Shown piece by piece: positions 9,337-20,746 of a stretch of 39,824 bases of DNA (position 1 is its first letter; every line of letters starts with the position of its first letter). The translations under genes and the position numbers were made by a program. The stretch is from Bacillus horti (GTDB taxonomy: Bacteria; Bacillota; Bacilli; Caldalkalibacillales; JCM-10596). Location: the NCBI RefSeq assembly GCF_030813115.1, contig NZ_JAUSTY010000028.1, forward strand, positions 1 through 39,824, in the 5' to 3' direction. The notes beneath the pieces are model-generated. The model did not search any database. It saw only the letters and a program-made list of their open reading frames with translations, and had not been told where the DNA came from.

Positions 9337-10233
9337 ATGAAACAAAATATTTTGTCTGTAAAAAAAAGCAAACATGGTCGCTTAAATCATTCATGGGTTA
9401 GATGGCTAATTTCTATAGTATCCTGCATCTTCTTTGTTTCAAGTAGTTTTTCTGTTCCTTTTATAAAAAATGATAATTTCAGTCCCCTTGCATCTGCTCA
9501 AAATTACTCAAATAAACCTATTCATTGGGGGCTCAAAAGAAGTACTAACCAGAAGCCCCCTTCAGCAGGAGCTGAATATGAACAAATATTAGAGAAGTAT
9601 GACTCGTTTTTTCTAGGAGACACCAGTAAAAAAGTCGTTTATCTTACCTTTGATAATGGCTACGAAAACGGCTATACTCATGCTATTTTAGACACATTAA
9701 AGGAAAAGCAAGTACCTGCCATATTCTTTATCACTGGTCATTACATTAAGGATCAGCCTGATCTTGTAAAACGAATGATTAAAGAGGGACATCTTGTAGG
9801 AAATCATTCCTGGCATCATCCAGATTTTACTGAGGTCAGTGACCAGAAGCTAAAGAATGAGCTGGAGAGCCTGAAGCAAGAATTTTATGCCTTAACGGGT
9901 AGTAAAAATATGAACTACCTTCGACCACCAAGAGGAATTTTCAGTGAACGAACGTTAGCTCTTTCGCGGGATTTAGGCTATACAAATGTGTTTTGGTCCC
10001 TCGCGTATATCGATTGGAAAACAGACCAACAACGAGGCAGGCAATTCGCATATGATCAAATTATGAAACAAATCCATCCAGGAGCTATTCTTTTACTTCA
10101 CTCCGTATCGAAGGATAATGCTGAAGCTCTAGGACAAGTTATTGATGACCTTCATAAGCAAGGCTATAGCTTTAGAAGCTTGGATGATTTAGTTATTGAA
10201 AAGCATGGGTTACCAAGTGAGGTAATACACTAA
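9337..10233 (+). CDS. pdaA: PdaA-type polysaccharide (N-acetylmuramic acid) deacetylase
   Basis: NodB-homology deacetylase needed to make muramic delta-lactam in the spore cortex. A membrane signal/anchor segment (about residues 23-45) is followed by the deacetylase domain from about residue 98. TFDNGYENGY is the PdaA variant of the usual TFDDG motif, GNHSWHHPDF supplies the metal histidines, and RPPRGIFSE and LLLHSVS are the remaining NodB motifs. The 298-residue length and YENGY signature favour PdaA over other Bacillus deacetylases. It follows the SASP gene by 14 bp and is closed by an intrinsic terminator at 10247-10272. Confidence 0.88.
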   Translation: MKQNILSVKKSKHGRLNHSWVRWLISIVSCIFFVSSSFSVPFIKNDNFSPLASAQNYSNKPIHWGLKRSTNQKPPSAGAEYEQILEKYDSFFLGDTSKKVVYLTFDNGYENGYTHAILDTLKEKQVPAIFFITGHYIKDQPDLVKRMIKEGHLVGNHSWHHPDFTEVSDQKLKNELESLKQEFYALTGSKNMNYLRPPRGIFSERTLALSRDLGYTNVFWSLAYIDWKTDQQRGRQFAYDQIMKQIHPGAILLLHSVSKDNAEALGQVIDDLHKQGYSFRSLDDLVIEKHGLPSEVIH

Positions 10234-10246
10234 ATAAAGTTGAAGG

Positions 10247-10272
10247 AACCAAGATTAAATTCTTGGTTTTTT
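10247..10272 (+). terminator. Intrinsic terminator of the SASP-pdaA unit
   Basis: AACCAAGA (10247-10254), loop of six, TCTTGGTT (10261-10268), then a T run. It begins 13 nt after the pdaA stop codon. Confidence 0.85.
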
Positions 10273-10390
10273 ATTGTTGTGCTCACAGAGAATGTTAAAA
10301 TAACATACCTTGACGATGGAATGGAAGAACGAATGAAGCAAATAGAAAATAATAAATTAACTCTTACTCCCATTACAATACAAGTCAAAT

Positions 10391-10435
10391 AAAAGCGGGC
10401 TTCTCTTATCTTCATAAGTAAGAAGCTCCGCTTTT
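10391..10435 (-). terminator. Terminator of the hut operon
   Basis: AAAAGCGG (10391-10398) pairs with CCGCTTTT (10428-10435), with inner pairs GCTTCT/AGAAGC and TTAT/ATAA. It has T/A runs on both sides, so it could stop transcription from hutG on the minus strand and any plus-strand read-through. Confidence 0.8.
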
Positions 10436-10494
10436 CTTGATTTTATCTTCAACCTTTAAAAACATAGCATTGACTTGGTTTAATGACCTACTCC

Positions 10495-11456
10495 CTAGTT
10501 TCCCGCTTTAGCTTTACCTAACAGAAATTGAAGAATCACATGAGCCGCAACTCGGCTTGTCATATCTCTTACATCTAACGAAGGATCAATTTCTACAATA
10601 TCCATCCCATGCACTTTTGGGTGCTGGGCTAGTGTATAGATGGCGGACAACAATGTCTGACTGTCCATTCCACCAGGACCAATGGCTGGACAGCCTGGAG
10701 CAAACGCCTGATCTAGCACATCCATATCTACAGAAATGTAAATGCTATCTACTTTATTCTCTAGCGATTTTACACTTTCTGCAATAATATCCTCGATCCG
10801 ATTATGCTGAATATCCTTCATGGTCCATACCTTTACCCCTTGCTCCTGAGCATATTGGTGATACACCATTCCGTTAGAGAAATTACGAATTCCAATTTGA
10901 ATTAAATCCTCTCCTTTAATTGACTCTGCTTCAAGTAAACCTCTGAAAGGGGTTCCGTTAGATGGTCCCCCATCCTCTAAATTACGAAGGTCATGATGAG
11001 CATCAAATTGAATGACCCCCACCCTACCTCTAGCCTGAGCAAAAGCTTTTAAACTGGGACAGCTAATGGAATGATCGCCACCTAGTAGGATAGGAATAAT
11101 ATCAGGATAGAGGCGATAGAGCTCTGCAACACTTCGTTCAATCCTTTGATGACATTCAACTAAGTTAGTAACATGCATACTTACGTCACCGAAATCTGTT
11201 ACCATGCGAGGTGATAGATCAATTTCATCCTCAATCGCATATGTGGTGAATGCACTTAGTGCTTTACGAATGGTTGTCGGAGCTCCTGCAGCTCCAGATG
11301 CACTTATTGACGTTTTAGACAAAGGTAAGCCAACTAAACCAAATCGAGAAGCGTCCTCCCCATTCCAATTCTCCAAGAGCTGATTCGCTTTAGTAACTCC
11401 CCGATCCACAAATATAGCCTCACTGGAGGGAAGAATATGTCCAATACCCTTCTTCA

Positions 11457-11457
<1 letters not shown>
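10495..11457 (-). CDS. hutG: Formimidoylglutamase
   Basis: Last step of this histidine pathway: N-formimidoyl-L-glutamate + water to L-glutamate + formamide. It is an arginase/ureohydrolase-fold enzyme with the binuclear Mn ligands in GGDHSIS, DAHHDLR and SVDMDVLD. Arginase and agmatinase share these motifs, so the hut context decides the call. 320 residues is the normal length. The ATG overlaps the hutI stop by one base (TAATG) with AAGGAGG upstream, indicating translational coupling. No hutM-like histidine permease follows; the operon ends at the terminator 10391-10435. Confidence 0.93.
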
Positions 11458-12803
<1,346 letters not shown>

Positions 12804-12887
12804 TTAATATTGATTTTAGGAATAAACCTATAAACAAATTATAATCTTGCTCTTATCTAAAAAATGCTATGCTTACTTCTCCAGGTC

Positions 12888-14555
12888 TTAAGACAAACGA
12901 TTCATAGGAATAACGACACCATGCTTCTCAGCCATTTCCTGCGCTAACTCATAGCCTGCATCTGCGTGACGGATAATGCCCATTCCTGGATCAGTTGTCA
13001 GTACACTAGCGAGCTTCTGTGCAGCATTATCTGATCCGTCAGCTACCACTACCATACCCGAATGAAGAGAGTAACCCATCCCTACTCCTCCTCCATGATG
13101 GAAGGAAACCCAGCTAGCTCCTGCTGCTGTGTTCAGCAACGCATTCAGTACGGCCCAATCCCCAATCGCATCACTACCATCCTTCATTCCTTCGGTTTCA
13201 CGATTTGGTGAAGCAACTGAACCACAATCTAAGTGATCACGACCAATGACAATCGGTGCTTTTAGCTTCCCTTTGCGCACTAAATCATTAATCGCTAAGC
13301 CCATCTTCACTCTTTCGCCATAGCCTAGCCAGCAAATTCTAGACGGAAGACCTTGGAAGGCCACTCTTTCCTGAGCCATATCAATCCAGCGGTGTAATCC
13401 CTCATTGTCTGGGAACAACTCTTTAATTAAGGCATCAGTAACGTAAATATCTTCAGGATCACCTGAGAGTGCTGCCCAACGGAAAGGTCCCTTCCCTTCA
13501 CAGAACAATGGTCTGATATAGGCCGGGACAAAGCCTGGGAAGTCAAAGGCATTCTCTACACCTTCATCCTTAGCTACTTGACGGATGTTATTCCCGTAAT
13601 CAAAAACGATTGCTCCTCCAGCCTGTAACTGTAACATCGCTTCAACATGCTTAGCCATACTCTGTTTGGCTTTTTGCATATAGGTTTGAGGGTCATTCGC
13701 TCGCATTTCGGACGCTCTCTCTAAGGAGAAGCCCTCCGGAACATAGCCATTTAAAGGATCATGAGCAGATGTCTGGTCTGTTACAATATCAATAGGAACT
13801 TTTCTAGCTATAAGTTCAGGTAAAATCTCAGCTGCATTCCCCACTAATCCAATAGATAGAGCGACCTTATTCTTTTTAGCTTCTACAGCCCACTCAATAG
13901 CTTCATCAAGGGAGTCTGTCATCTTATCACAGTACTTTGTGTGGATTCTCTTTTCAATTCTCTCAGGATCAATTTCAATAGCTAGAACGACCCCTTCATT
14001 CATCGTAACAGCTAAAGGCTGGGCACCACCCATTCCTCCTAATCCCGCTGTTACAGTCAGGGTTCCTTTTAACGAACCGTCAAAATGCTTATTCGCTAAC
14101 GCCAAAAATGTTTCATAAGTTCCCTGTAAAATACCCTGAGTACCAATATAAATCCAGCTTCCCGCTGTCATTTGCCCATACATTGTTAAGCCTTGTGCCT
14201 CAAGCTTCTGAAAGTTCTCCCAATCCGCCCATTTAGGTACTAGCACAGAATTGGCTAAAATGACACGGGGAGCACGCTCATGCGTACGAAAAACGCCAAC
14301 AGGTTTACCAGATTGAACTAAGAGTGTCTCATCCTTTTCTAATTCTTTTAAAGCGTGAACAATACCATCATAGCAATCCCAATTTCGCGCTGCTTTACCG
14401 ATTCCTCCATAGACCACTAATTCCTCTGGCTTTTCAGCCACTTCTGGATCTAGGTTATTCATAAGCATGCGCATAGCCGCTTCCTGCTCCCAACCCTTAC
14501 ACTCAAGCTCCAAGCCTTTTTTCACATGTACGATACGTTTGTCAGTCTGTTTCAT
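12888..14555 (-). CDS. hutU: Urocanate hydratase
   Basis: NAD-dependent hydration of urocanate to imidazolone-5-propionate. The 555-residue length and near-invariant segments identify it: [31 protein letters not shown] (nucleotide loop), [10 protein letters not shown], the [16 protein letters not shown] block with PTS-type Ser/His and the C-terminal [21 protein letters not shown] precedes the ATG. Lies between hutH and hutI in the standard Bacillus order. Confidence 0.98.
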   Translation of the reverse strand: MKQTDKRIVHVKKGLELECKGWEQEAAMRMLMNNLDPEVAEKPEELVVYGGIGKAARNWDCYDGIVHALKELEKDETLLVQSGKPVGVFRTHERAPRVILANSVLVPKWADWENFQKLEAQGLTMYGQMTAGSWIYIGTQGILQGTYETFLALANKHFDGSLKGTLTVTAGLGGMGGAQPLAVTMNEGVVLAIEIDPERIEKRIHTKYCDKMTDSLDEAIEWAVEAKKNKVALSIGLVGNAAEILPELIARKVPIDIVTDQTSAHDPLNGYVPEGFSLERASEMRANDPQTYMQKAKQSMAKHVEAMLQLQAGGAIVFDYGNNIRQVAKDEGVENAFDFPGFVPAYIRPLFCEGKGPFRWAALSGDPEDIYVTDALIKELFPDNEGLHRWIDMAQERVAFQGLPSRICWLGYGERVKMGLAINDLVRKGKLKAPIVIGRDHLDCGSVASPNRETEGMKDGSDAIGDWAVLNALLNTAAGASWVSFHHGGGVGMGYSLHSGMVVVADGSDNAAQKLASVLTTDPGMGIIRHADAGYELAQEMAEKHGVVIPMNRLS

Positions 14556-14656
14556 TTTTATAGCCTCCCTGCTTTTATTTAATATGAATTAATTAAAATC
14601 CTTCATCACCTGCTATTCATCCTTCAACCTACAATTATTTCTATTGAAATGAAATC

Positions 14657-16156
14657 TTAATCTATTGAAGCTAAGTGCCCACAGCTTTCAAGATACGACG
14701 CAACACGTTCAATATCCTTAGCAAACTCTCGATCCTTGGTAATCGACGGGACGATTGATCTTGCATTATTGTAAGCCTGCTGTGTAAAAGAAGCCATTCG
14801 CTCAATTCCTCTAAACTCTACAGCTTGGAGGGCACAAATTAATTCTATAGCTAATACATTTCTAGCATTTTGTATGATCTGATACCCATGTCTTGCAGCA
14901 ATCGTTCCCATGCTAACATGATCCTCCTGATTAGCTGAGGATGGAATGGAATCAACACTTGCTGGATGAGCTAACGTCTTGTTTTCGGAAACCAATGCTG
15001 CCGCACAGTATTGCATAATCATTGCTCCAGATTGCAGACCTGGCTGCGGACTCAAAAAGGGTGGTAGGTCATTAAGCTGTGGATTCACCAAACGTTCAAC
15101 TCTTCTCTCAGAAATATTAGCTAGCTCAGCTAACCCAATCCCTAGAAAGTCCATGGCAAAGGCGATAGGCTGACCGTGAAAATTCCCCCCTGAAATAACC
15201 TTACCCTCATCTGTAAAAATTAACGGATTATCTGTAGCCGCATTGATCTCAATTTCTAGCTTCTCTTTGACATACCCAAGTACCTGCCAGCTTGCTCCAT
15301 GAACCTGAGGAATACAGCGTAGAGAGTAAGCATCCTGGACTCTTAATTCTCCTTGCTTCGTTATTAATTGACTATCCTTTAGATATGTTCTAATCCGCTC
15401 TGCAACAGCAACCTGCTCCTTATATCCCCTAGCAACATGAACATCCTCATCAAATGCATCGATGATTCCCTGTAGCCCTTCTAAGGTGAGAGAAGCAATC
15501 TGATCAGCCTGGTACGCTAAGGTTTCAGCCTGCAAATAATTGATGACACCAACAGCCGTCATCGCCTGAGTCCCATTAATTAGAGCTAGCCCCTCCTTCG
15601 CCTTCAGTATCACTGGCTTTAAGCCCACTTGTTCCAATGCTTGCTCTGTAGCCATCTGTTTGCCTTGATATAGAACTTCGCCTTCTCCAACAAGCACTAA
15701 AGCCATATGAGCTAAAGGTGCTAGGTCTCCACTAGCTCCTAGTGAGCCTTGTGAAGGAATAACAGGATGAACTTGATGATTAATTAAATCTAATAGTAAT
15801 TGAACCACTTCTTCACGTATTCCTGAAAAACCCTTTGCTAGCGCATTAGCACGAAGCAGTAGCATGGCTCTACTTACCTGCTCTGGTAAAGGCTCCCCTA
15901 CACCACAGGCATGGCTACGAATTAAATTAATTTGAAGCTCTTCCACATCAGCTTTTTGAATGTAGACATCACTAAACTTCCCGAAGCCAGTTGTAATGCC
16001 ATATACTACCTGGCCTTGTTCTACCATTTCTTCAACAAGCTCACGGCTCCTGTTCATCTTTTGACTACTTTCTGCAGATAGAGCCACCTTCGCCTTCCCA
16101 TATACCACTTGATTAACCTGTTCAAGCGTTAAGTCCTGGCCGGTTATTGTAATCAT
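14657..16156 (-). CDS. hutH: Histidine ammonia-lyase
   Basis: First step of histidine breakdown: L-histidine to urocanate + ammonia. The Ala141-Ser142-Gly143 tripeptide in [13 protein letters not shown] forms the MIO electrophile by self-cyclisation. [10 protein letters not shown] holds the catalytic Tyr, and [15 protein letters not shown] and [12 protein letters not shown] are other active-site blocks. 499 residues is normal. AGGAGAG stands ahead of the ATG. The gene is separated from hutP by a 252-nt leader with a HutP-type attenuator, so its expression should need histidine-bound HutP. Confidence 0.98.
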   Translation of the reverse strand: MITITGQDLTLEQVNQVVYGKAKVALSAESSQKMNRSRELVEEMVEQGQVVYGITTGFGKFSDVYIQKADVEELQINLIRSHACGVGEPLPEQVSRAMLLLRANALAKGFSGIREEVVQLLLDLINHQVHPVIPSQGSLGASGDLAPLAHMALVLVGEGEVLYQGKQMATEQALEQVGLKPVILKAKEGLALINGTQAMTAVGVINYLQAETLAYQADQIASLTLEGLQGIIDAFDEDVHVARGYKEQVAVAERIRTYLKDSQLITKQGELRVQDAYSLRCIPQVHGASWQVLGYVKEKLEIEINAATDNPLIFTDEGKVISGGNFHGQPIAFAMDFLGIGLAELANISERRVERLVNPQLNDLPPFLSPQPGLQSGAMIMQYCAAALVSENKTLAHPASVDSIPSSANQEDHVSMGTIAARHGYQIIQNARNVLAIELICALQAVEFRGIERMASFTQQAYNNARSIVPSITKDREFAKDIERVASYLESCGHLASID

Positions 16157-16298
16157 AATACGACTCTCCTCATTTCATACTAAAGCCCACATCGTGACGT
16201 ATCTTGTATGCTATTTTCAACTTTTTTTAGAATAAAAGCCTGTTTAACCACAATCAGTTCACTCCATACAGACATCACTCTTGTTAAAAATAGGCATC

Positions 16299-16367
16299 AA
16301 AAAAGGCTATATCAAAAAACATTCCCGAAAGAATGAACTGATATAGCCCCCTATTATCTATCAACTA
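16299..16367 (-). promoter_or_regulatory. HutP-dependent attenuator (TAG triplets plus terminator)
   Basis: On the minus strand three TAG triplets are spaced by exactly four bases, TAG-TTGA-TAG-ATAA-TAG (16367-16351). Directly after them comes a terminator: GGCTATATCA/TGATATAGCC (16305-16314 and 16339-16348), with an inner CATTC/GAATG stem and a six-base U run at 16304-16299. NAG repeats with 4-nt spacing are the known binding pattern of HutP, which with histidine and Mg2+ opens the hut terminator. The placement between hutP and hutH is as in B. subtilis. Confidence 0.85.
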
Positions 16368-16408
16368 TGGGCTTCAAGCTTCATGTTATAAAACTAATTA
16401 TAAATAAA

Positions 16409-16861
16409 TTAAATATGGTTAATTCCTAAACCTGTCGCTTCATGCTCTAAGCCTTTTACTGGAGCTCCAATGGTTCCGTATAAGGCAACAGCAAGCCATT
16501 CTCCTTCTGCCTCATCCTCATAAGGCTTACCACGAACAACAGCAAAGCTTAAACCTACTGTTCTAAGCACAGTTCCGAGCTGTACTTGACCTCTTGTCAC
16601 ACCATATAGCGCTTCCATAATAGCGTGATACAAAGCATGCGTTTCCCTGTAACCAGACGATGAAATCACTCCGTTACGTTTTGCTGCTGTCTCAATAGCG
16701 GCTACAACCTTATGCGTTTCCATCGCTCCAGATTTCCCCTGACAGAACGTAAAACCAAGCTCTTTTAGTTGCTTAAAATATTCAGCTTGATCACTGTCAG
16801 GCCCTAGAAGGGCTAATTGAACAGCATTTTTTCCTATTCTATGATCCGCTTCGAAAGACAT
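16409..16861 (-). CDS. hutP: Hut operon RNA-binding antiterminator HutP
   Basis: Binds L-histidine and Mg2+ as a hexamer, then binds NAG repeats in the hut leader RNA to prevent termination. Recognised by [13 protein letters not shown] at the N-terminus, [23 protein letters not shown] (histidine/metal ligands) and the C-terminal [24 protein letters not shown], almost as in B. subtilis. ATG 16861 (150 residues) has AAGG 8 nt upstream; GTG 16870 is an alternative. First gene of the operon, with a promoter at 16920-16949. Confidence 0.97.
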   Translation of the reverse strand: MSFEADHRIGKNAVQLALLGPDSDQAEYFKQLKELGFTFCQGKSGAMETHKVVAAIETAAKRNGVISSSGYRETHALYHAIMEALYGVTRGQVQLGTVLRTVGLSFAVVRGKPYEDEAEGEWLAVALYGTIGAPVKGLEHEATGLGINHI

Positions 16862-16919
16862 CCAGTACACCTTCTAATCGCCTATTTAAACTATTATCTA
16901 ATGACTAGTAACTGTCTTT

Positions 16920-16949
16920 ATTGTAATCAGCAATGCTTTGAATTGTCAA
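16920..16949 (-). promoter_or_regulatory. Sigma-A promoter of hutP
   Basis: On the minus strand TTGACA (16949-16944), an 18-bp spacer and TACAAT (16925-16920) lie about 55 bp before the hutP start. This is close to the consensus. Confidence 0.7.
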
Positions 16950-16988
16950 TCATATCGACCTAAATGATTACGGATAATAAATCTCTCC

Positions 16989-17017
16989 TTGAAAAACAAA
17001 TAAAATAGATTTATCAT
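16989..17017 (+). promoter_or_regulatory. Probable promoter of the padR-SEDS operon
   Basis: TTGAAA (16989-16994), a 17-bp spacer and TATCAT (17012-17017) lie about 60 bp upstream of padR. The AT-rich segment after it (17018-17065) is a plausible PadR autoregulatory site, but no clear dyad was fixed. Confidence 0.45.
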
Positions 17018-17079
17018 AATACATAGATATACGATGCATTGTTTTACAATATATAACTAAATGAAATGAGGTGGAGGAC

Positions 17080-17421
17080 ATGAAGGTCAACAAAGAACTA
17101 TTAAAAGGAAGCACCGTTCCTATTATTCTATCCTTACTTGAAACTAAGGCCATGTACGGATATGAAATGATTAAAGAAATTGAAGCACAATCTGGAGGGA
17201 TCTTTGCGTTTAAGGAAGGAACACTTTATCCTATCCTGCACCAGCTTGAAGCACAGAGTTGGGTTGAATCCTACTGGGACGAAACTCCTTCAAGGGGAAA
17301 ACGAAAGCGTAAATATTATCGCATTACCAAGAAAGGACTTGGTCAATTACAGGAAAAGAAGAAGGAATGGCAGCTGTTTAGAACAACAGTAGATCGTGTG
17401 TTAGGAGGTAGTCATCCATGA
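17080..17421 (+). CDS. PadR-family transcriptional regulator
   Basis: A small winged-helix repressor of the PadR type. MKVNKELLKGSTVP begins the family; LETKAMYGYEMIKEIE, FKEGTLYPILHQLE and the wing RGKRKRKYYRITKKG form the DNA-binding domain. The short C-terminal helix mediates dimerisation (PadR subfamily 2 length, about 113 residues). ATG 17080 is preferred over GTG 17071 because GAGGTGG lies 5 nt upstream and the family starts with MKVNKE. The stop overlaps the next ATG (ATGA), so the pair is translationally coupled; such PadRs usually sense envelope or drug stress and control the membrane gene next to them. Confidence 0.92.
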   Translation: MKVNKELLKGSTVPIILSLLETKAMYGYEMIKEIEAQSGGIFAFKEGTLYPILHQLEAQSWVESYWDETPSRGKRKRKYYRITKKGLGQLQEKKKEWQLFRTTVDRVLGGSHP

Positions 17422-18731
17422 ACATCACAGATCACAAAAGGGTGCAAGAATACCTTAATGCCATTACACGGCATGTTAAAAATAAGAAAGCACATACTCA
17501 CATTCAGCAGGAATTACTTACTCATGTTGAGGATTTAATTGAAGAGTACATAAAGGACGGTTATGGGCTTGAACAGGCTATAGACCAAGCCTTACTGCAA
17601 ACAGGTAGCACCGAGCAGATTGGTAAGCAATTTCATAAGACATATGAGCTGAAATTGGATTGGCAGCTCTTGGGGTTAATTGTTCTCTTTATGGGATTAG
17701 GACTAGCCCTAATGTTTTCTGTAGACCAGGTTCTTTCTACCAATACTCAAAATCTCTTCATGAATAAAGTGGTAGCTGCTTGTCTTGGAATTGCTGTATT
17801 AATAGGGCTTGTTTACTTTAATTATAAAAAGCTACAACGCATCTCTTACCTTATGTTTTTTGTTAACCAATTGATTACTTTGTTTGTTCTTATAGATGGA
17901 GAAACTCTTATGGGAAAACCGTATCTTAGACTAGGTTTCCTTCAGCTAGATTACATAGCAACAATTTCTCCAATCGTAAGCATATTGGCAGTTGCAGGAA
18001 TATTAGCTGGATTAAATTATACTACTAAAAAAAGCTGGTTTATCATCATAGGACTTTATTTGCTTCCAGTTTGGTTACTTTTAATGACATCTGGTTTCTT
18101 TTCAATAATTCTCTTTTCTGTTGCATTTGTTTTTCTACTGTTCAGATTACCAATAAATAGAAAGGTTCTTCTAACAGGATTAGGTACTGCTTTAGGTGTT
18201 CTAATTTTTATACTATCGTTTTGGCTTCCTGACTATATTCACATGCGTATTTTTTCATTTCTTTACTATCAAAACGATCCAATGGGGTCTGGATACGTCT
18301 ATTATGCCTCAAAAACTATTATTGAAAATGCTGGCTGGTGGGGGCAATGGTTTCAAAATAACTCTCAGCTCTCCTTACTTCCAGCCGCACATACTAATTT
18401 TATTTTTAGCTACCTTGTGTATCAGCTTGGGTGGGTTTTGGCTGGAGTATTTATACTATTAAGCTTATACTTTATGTGGCGCATGACCCATTTAGCAAGT
18501 TATGTAACTGATTTATTTGGTTCTCTCTTAATGTCAGCAGTGATCTCAGTGTTTTGTGTACAAATCATATGGAGTATCGGAATGACCATTGGAGTCCTTC
18601 CTTTTATCAGTGTAAGTCTTCCACTCATTAGTCATGGTGGCACCCATTTTATTCTATCCATGCTATTGTTAGGTCTTTTACTTGGTGTGTACCGCCAAAA
18701 GAGTTACTCACAAATTAATAACCCTATTTAG
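17418..18731 (+). CDS. SEDS (FtsW/RodA/SpoVE) family protein with permease-prefix domain and altered catalytic site
   Basis: Residues 1-75 form a soluble helical HAAS/permease-prefix-like domain (QELLTHVEDLIEEYIKDGYGLEQA, then TGSTEQIGKQF) that often links membrane proteins to PadR regulators. The rest has about ten transmembrane segments with SEDS features: GKPYLRLGFLQLD, GSGYVYYAS, PAAHTNFIFSYLVYQLGW and PLISHGGTHF near the end. SEDS proteins polymerise glycan strands from lipid II using a conserved Asp in the motif HTDFIF. Here that codon is AAT (Asn327; 18396-18398), so glycosyltransferase activity is doubtful. It overlaps padR by four bases and is closed by a hairpin at 18741-18775. Confidence 0.85.
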   Translation: MNITDHKRVQEYLNAITRHVKNKKAHTHIQQELLTHVEDLIEEYIKDGYGLEQAIDQALLQTGSTEQIGKQFHKTYELKLDWQLLGLIVLFMGLGLALMFSVDQVLSTNTQNLFMNKVVAACLGIAVLIGLVYFNYKKLQRISYLMFFVNQLITLFVLIDGETLMGKPYLRLGFLQLDYIATISPIVSILAVAGILAGLNYTTKKSWFIIIGLYLLPVWLLLMTSGFFSIILFSVAFVFLLFRLPINRKVLLTGLGTALGVLIFILSFWLPDYIHMRIFSFLYYQNDPMGSGYVYYASKTIIENAGWWGQWFQNNSQLSLLPAAHTNFIFSYLVYQLGWVLAGVFILLSLYFMWRMTHLASYVTDLFGSLLMSAVISVFCVQIIWSIGMTIGVLPFISVSLPLISHGGTHFILSMLLLGLLLGVYRQKSYSQINNPI

Positions 18732-18740
18732 TTATACGAA

Positions 18741-18775
18741 AGCTGTGGTGGGAAAAGTATAGATCCACCACAGCT
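18741..18775 (+). terminator. Hairpin terminator after the SEDS gene
   Basis: AGCTGTGGTGG (18741-18751) and CCACCACAGCT (18765-18775) make a perfect 11-bp stem, followed by TTAAAT. The U run is short, so strength is uncertain. Confidence 0.65.
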
Positions 18776-18889
18776 TTAAATCAAAGAATAGAATAACGTT
18801 ATGTCTTTTTTCACAACGCAATCTCTCACTCTTTATTATCTAATCTTCCTACTTTAAGAGCTATAGGCATGAAATTAGATAAGGTTTTA

Positions 18890-19408
18890 CTATTGTAAAT
18901 CATAGGACATTAACGATTCATCATAGTACTTCCCGTCAATTTTCATTGCTTTTTGCTCCACTCCATAAACGGTAAACCCTAAGCTTGAGTAGAGTTTTTT
19001 TGCCGCTTCATTCTCATTATTAACCATTAGAAGGATTTGCTCCATTCCTTTTAATTGGCTGGCTTGATGAATAATCTCTTTGATCAACCCTTTAGCTATT
19101 CCTTTGCCTTGATATTCAGGTGCTACATATAGTCCCAATAATGAACCTTTATGAGCCATTTTTTCATATGGTCTCTGCATAAACGCTCCTGTACCACAGA
19201 GCTTGTTATGATCGAAAACTCCTACTGTAAAACTAGCATACCCATCCACTTTATTTCCCTGCTCCAATTGCTCTCGGATCTGTTCAATGGTCTTTTCCTT
19301 CATTTCACTAGGAGACAAGGCAAATGAAAGTGGATTTTCTTTAATGGCTCTCGTACGTAATTGTAGATACTCTTCTGCGTCGTCTGCTGTTAGTTTTCTG
19401 TATTCCAT
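18890..19408 (-). CDS. GNAT-family N-acetyltransferase
   Basis: An acetyl-CoA dependent acetyltransferase of unknown acceptor. The fold's motif A is clear: LLGLYVAPEYQGKGIAKGLIKEII (R/Q-x-x-G-x-G/A pyrophosphate loop), preceded by a beta strand with GVFDHNKLCGTGAFM. Motif B is ILLMVNNENEAAKKLYSSLGF. 172 residues, single domain. Standalone gene, ATG with AGAGGTG site. The sequence does not identify a substrate. Confidence 0.85.
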   Translation of the reverse strand: MEYRKLTADDAEEYLQLRTRAIKENPLSFALSPSEMKEKTIEQIREQLEQGNKVDGYASFTVGVFDHNKLCGTGAFMQRPYEKMAHKGSLLGLYVAPEYQGKGIAKGLIKEIIHQASQLKGMEQILLMVNNENEAAKKLYSSLGFTVYGVEQKAMKIDGKYYDESLMSYDLQ

Positions 19409-19653
19409 TCCTACACCTCTTTATGTATCTAATGCTTTTCATATTCCATGCTTAACTTATCTATTATATCGTGACTTTTTGTTTAATTTCAATTTGACTG
19501 CCCTCTATCAGTTATTAATGTTGAACCGTTTCCTACAATTTCTCTTAATGGCTCTGCTAAAGTTTGATGTTGAATGGTAGTAACAGGTATATTTCTCTAC
19601 GATTTAACCCATTCCTTAAGATAAGAGATTTTTTTGTGGGAGGAGAATACCGG

Positions 19654-20520
19654 TTGAGCCAGAAACAACATCGCAGAGAAAACATTATACATGTTCTTTA
19701 TCGATTCAGCATGATTATTATAGGAGCAGCATTAGCAGCCATTGCAATTCAGCTGTTCTTGATTCCAAATAAAATCATTGATGGTGGTATCATAGGGATT
19801 TCACTCATTGTTAATTACCTGACCCCCCTTAGCTTTGGGCTACTTGTAATTTTGTTAAATCTCCCTTTTATATATTCTGGATACAAATATATTGGTAAAA
19901 GCTTTGTCATTTCAACGTTCCTCGGCATTCTCACATTAGCCATTGTCGAAACGTTCCTTGAACATTTGGAGGCTTTTACCCATCAGCCCATTTTAGCGGC
20001 TGTTTTTGGTGGCTTACTATTAGGTGTAGGCGTAGGGATGGTTATACGTCATGGCGGATCATTGGATGGAACAGAAATATTAGGAATCATCTTAACCAAA
20101 CGATTACCTTTTTCTATCGGTGAATTTGTGATGTTTCTGAATGTGTTTATTTTTACTTGGGCTGGCTTCGTCTTTGGCTGGGAACAGGCAATGCTCTCCG
20201 TTATGACCTATTATATTGCCTATAAAGTAATTGATACGGTTGTTCAAGGCTTGGATGAAACGAAGGCAGTCTTGATTGTTTCGGATCATTTTGATGAACT
20301 TTCAAGCGCCATCATTCATCGTTTAGGAAGAACGGTTACTATGCTGAGTGGTAAAGGTGGGTACAAGAACATGGAGAAGGAAATTATTTACGTCGTCGTT
20401 ACTAGACTAGAGGTAACAAAGTTAAAAAGTATTATTCATGACATTGACCGTCATGCCTTCATAACGATCATGAACACTCAGGAAGCGCAAGGCTCAAAAT
20501 TTAAGTCAGCGATACATTAA
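19654..20520 (+). CDS. YitT-family membrane protein (DUF161 + DUF2179)
   Basis: Five to six transmembrane helices ([33 protein letters not shown] onward), followed by a cytosolic DUF2179 domain ending [26 protein letters not shown]. The central [15 protein letters not shown] and the [33 protein letters not shown] junction are hallmarks of the YitT/YqfU/YpjC paralogue group, whose biochemical role is unknown. I place the start at TTG 19654 ([10 protein letters not shown]) because GGGAGGAG sits 8 nt upstream; the in-frame ATG 19564 has no such site and would add 30 residues. 288 residues fits the family. Confidence 0.87.
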   Translation: MSQKQHRRENIIHVLYRFSMIIIGAALAAIAIQLFLIPNKIIDGGIIGISLIVNYLTPLSFGLLVILLNLPFIYSGYKYIGKSFVISTFLGILTLAIVETFLEHLEAFTHQPILAAVFGGLLLGVGVGMVIRHGGSLDGTEILGIILTKRLPFSIGEFVMFLNVFIFTWAGFVFGWEQAMLSVMTYYIAYKVIDTVVQGLDETKAVLIVSDHFDELSSAIIHRLGRTVTMLSGKGGYKNMEKEIIYVVVTRLEVTKLKSIIHDIDRHAFITIMNTQEAQGSKFKSAIH

Positions 20521-20746
20521 TTTTCGTAGTGATGTATATACACTAGTCTTGTGTCCATTTTCTCGTCTACATATGAAAAGCAAGCATAGCTTAACAAGTG
20601 AACCCTAGAAGCCTATCTCTTACAAAATGAGGATAAGAAGCTTGCTAAGGATCATCTGACGCTCTGCTTGCTTATATACGATATAAGTATTTAGTGTTAA
20701 AATCGTGATTTAGTTTAGCTTAATTTTCATTTTCTTTCACCTTTAC

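Noticed and set aside
10279-10392. Short plus-strand frame (37 codons, starts GTG) with coding-like composition ending PITIQVK
   Set aside because: It lies right after the pdaA terminator, has no ribosome site and no recognised homologue; perhaps a gene remnant, but not supportable as a feature.
20577-20672. AAGCAAGCA ... TGCTTGCTT inverted repeat as a terminator between the YitT-like and carboxypeptidase genes
   Set aside because: The arms are about 78 nt apart with only partial inner pairing and no U run, so a terminator could not be supported.
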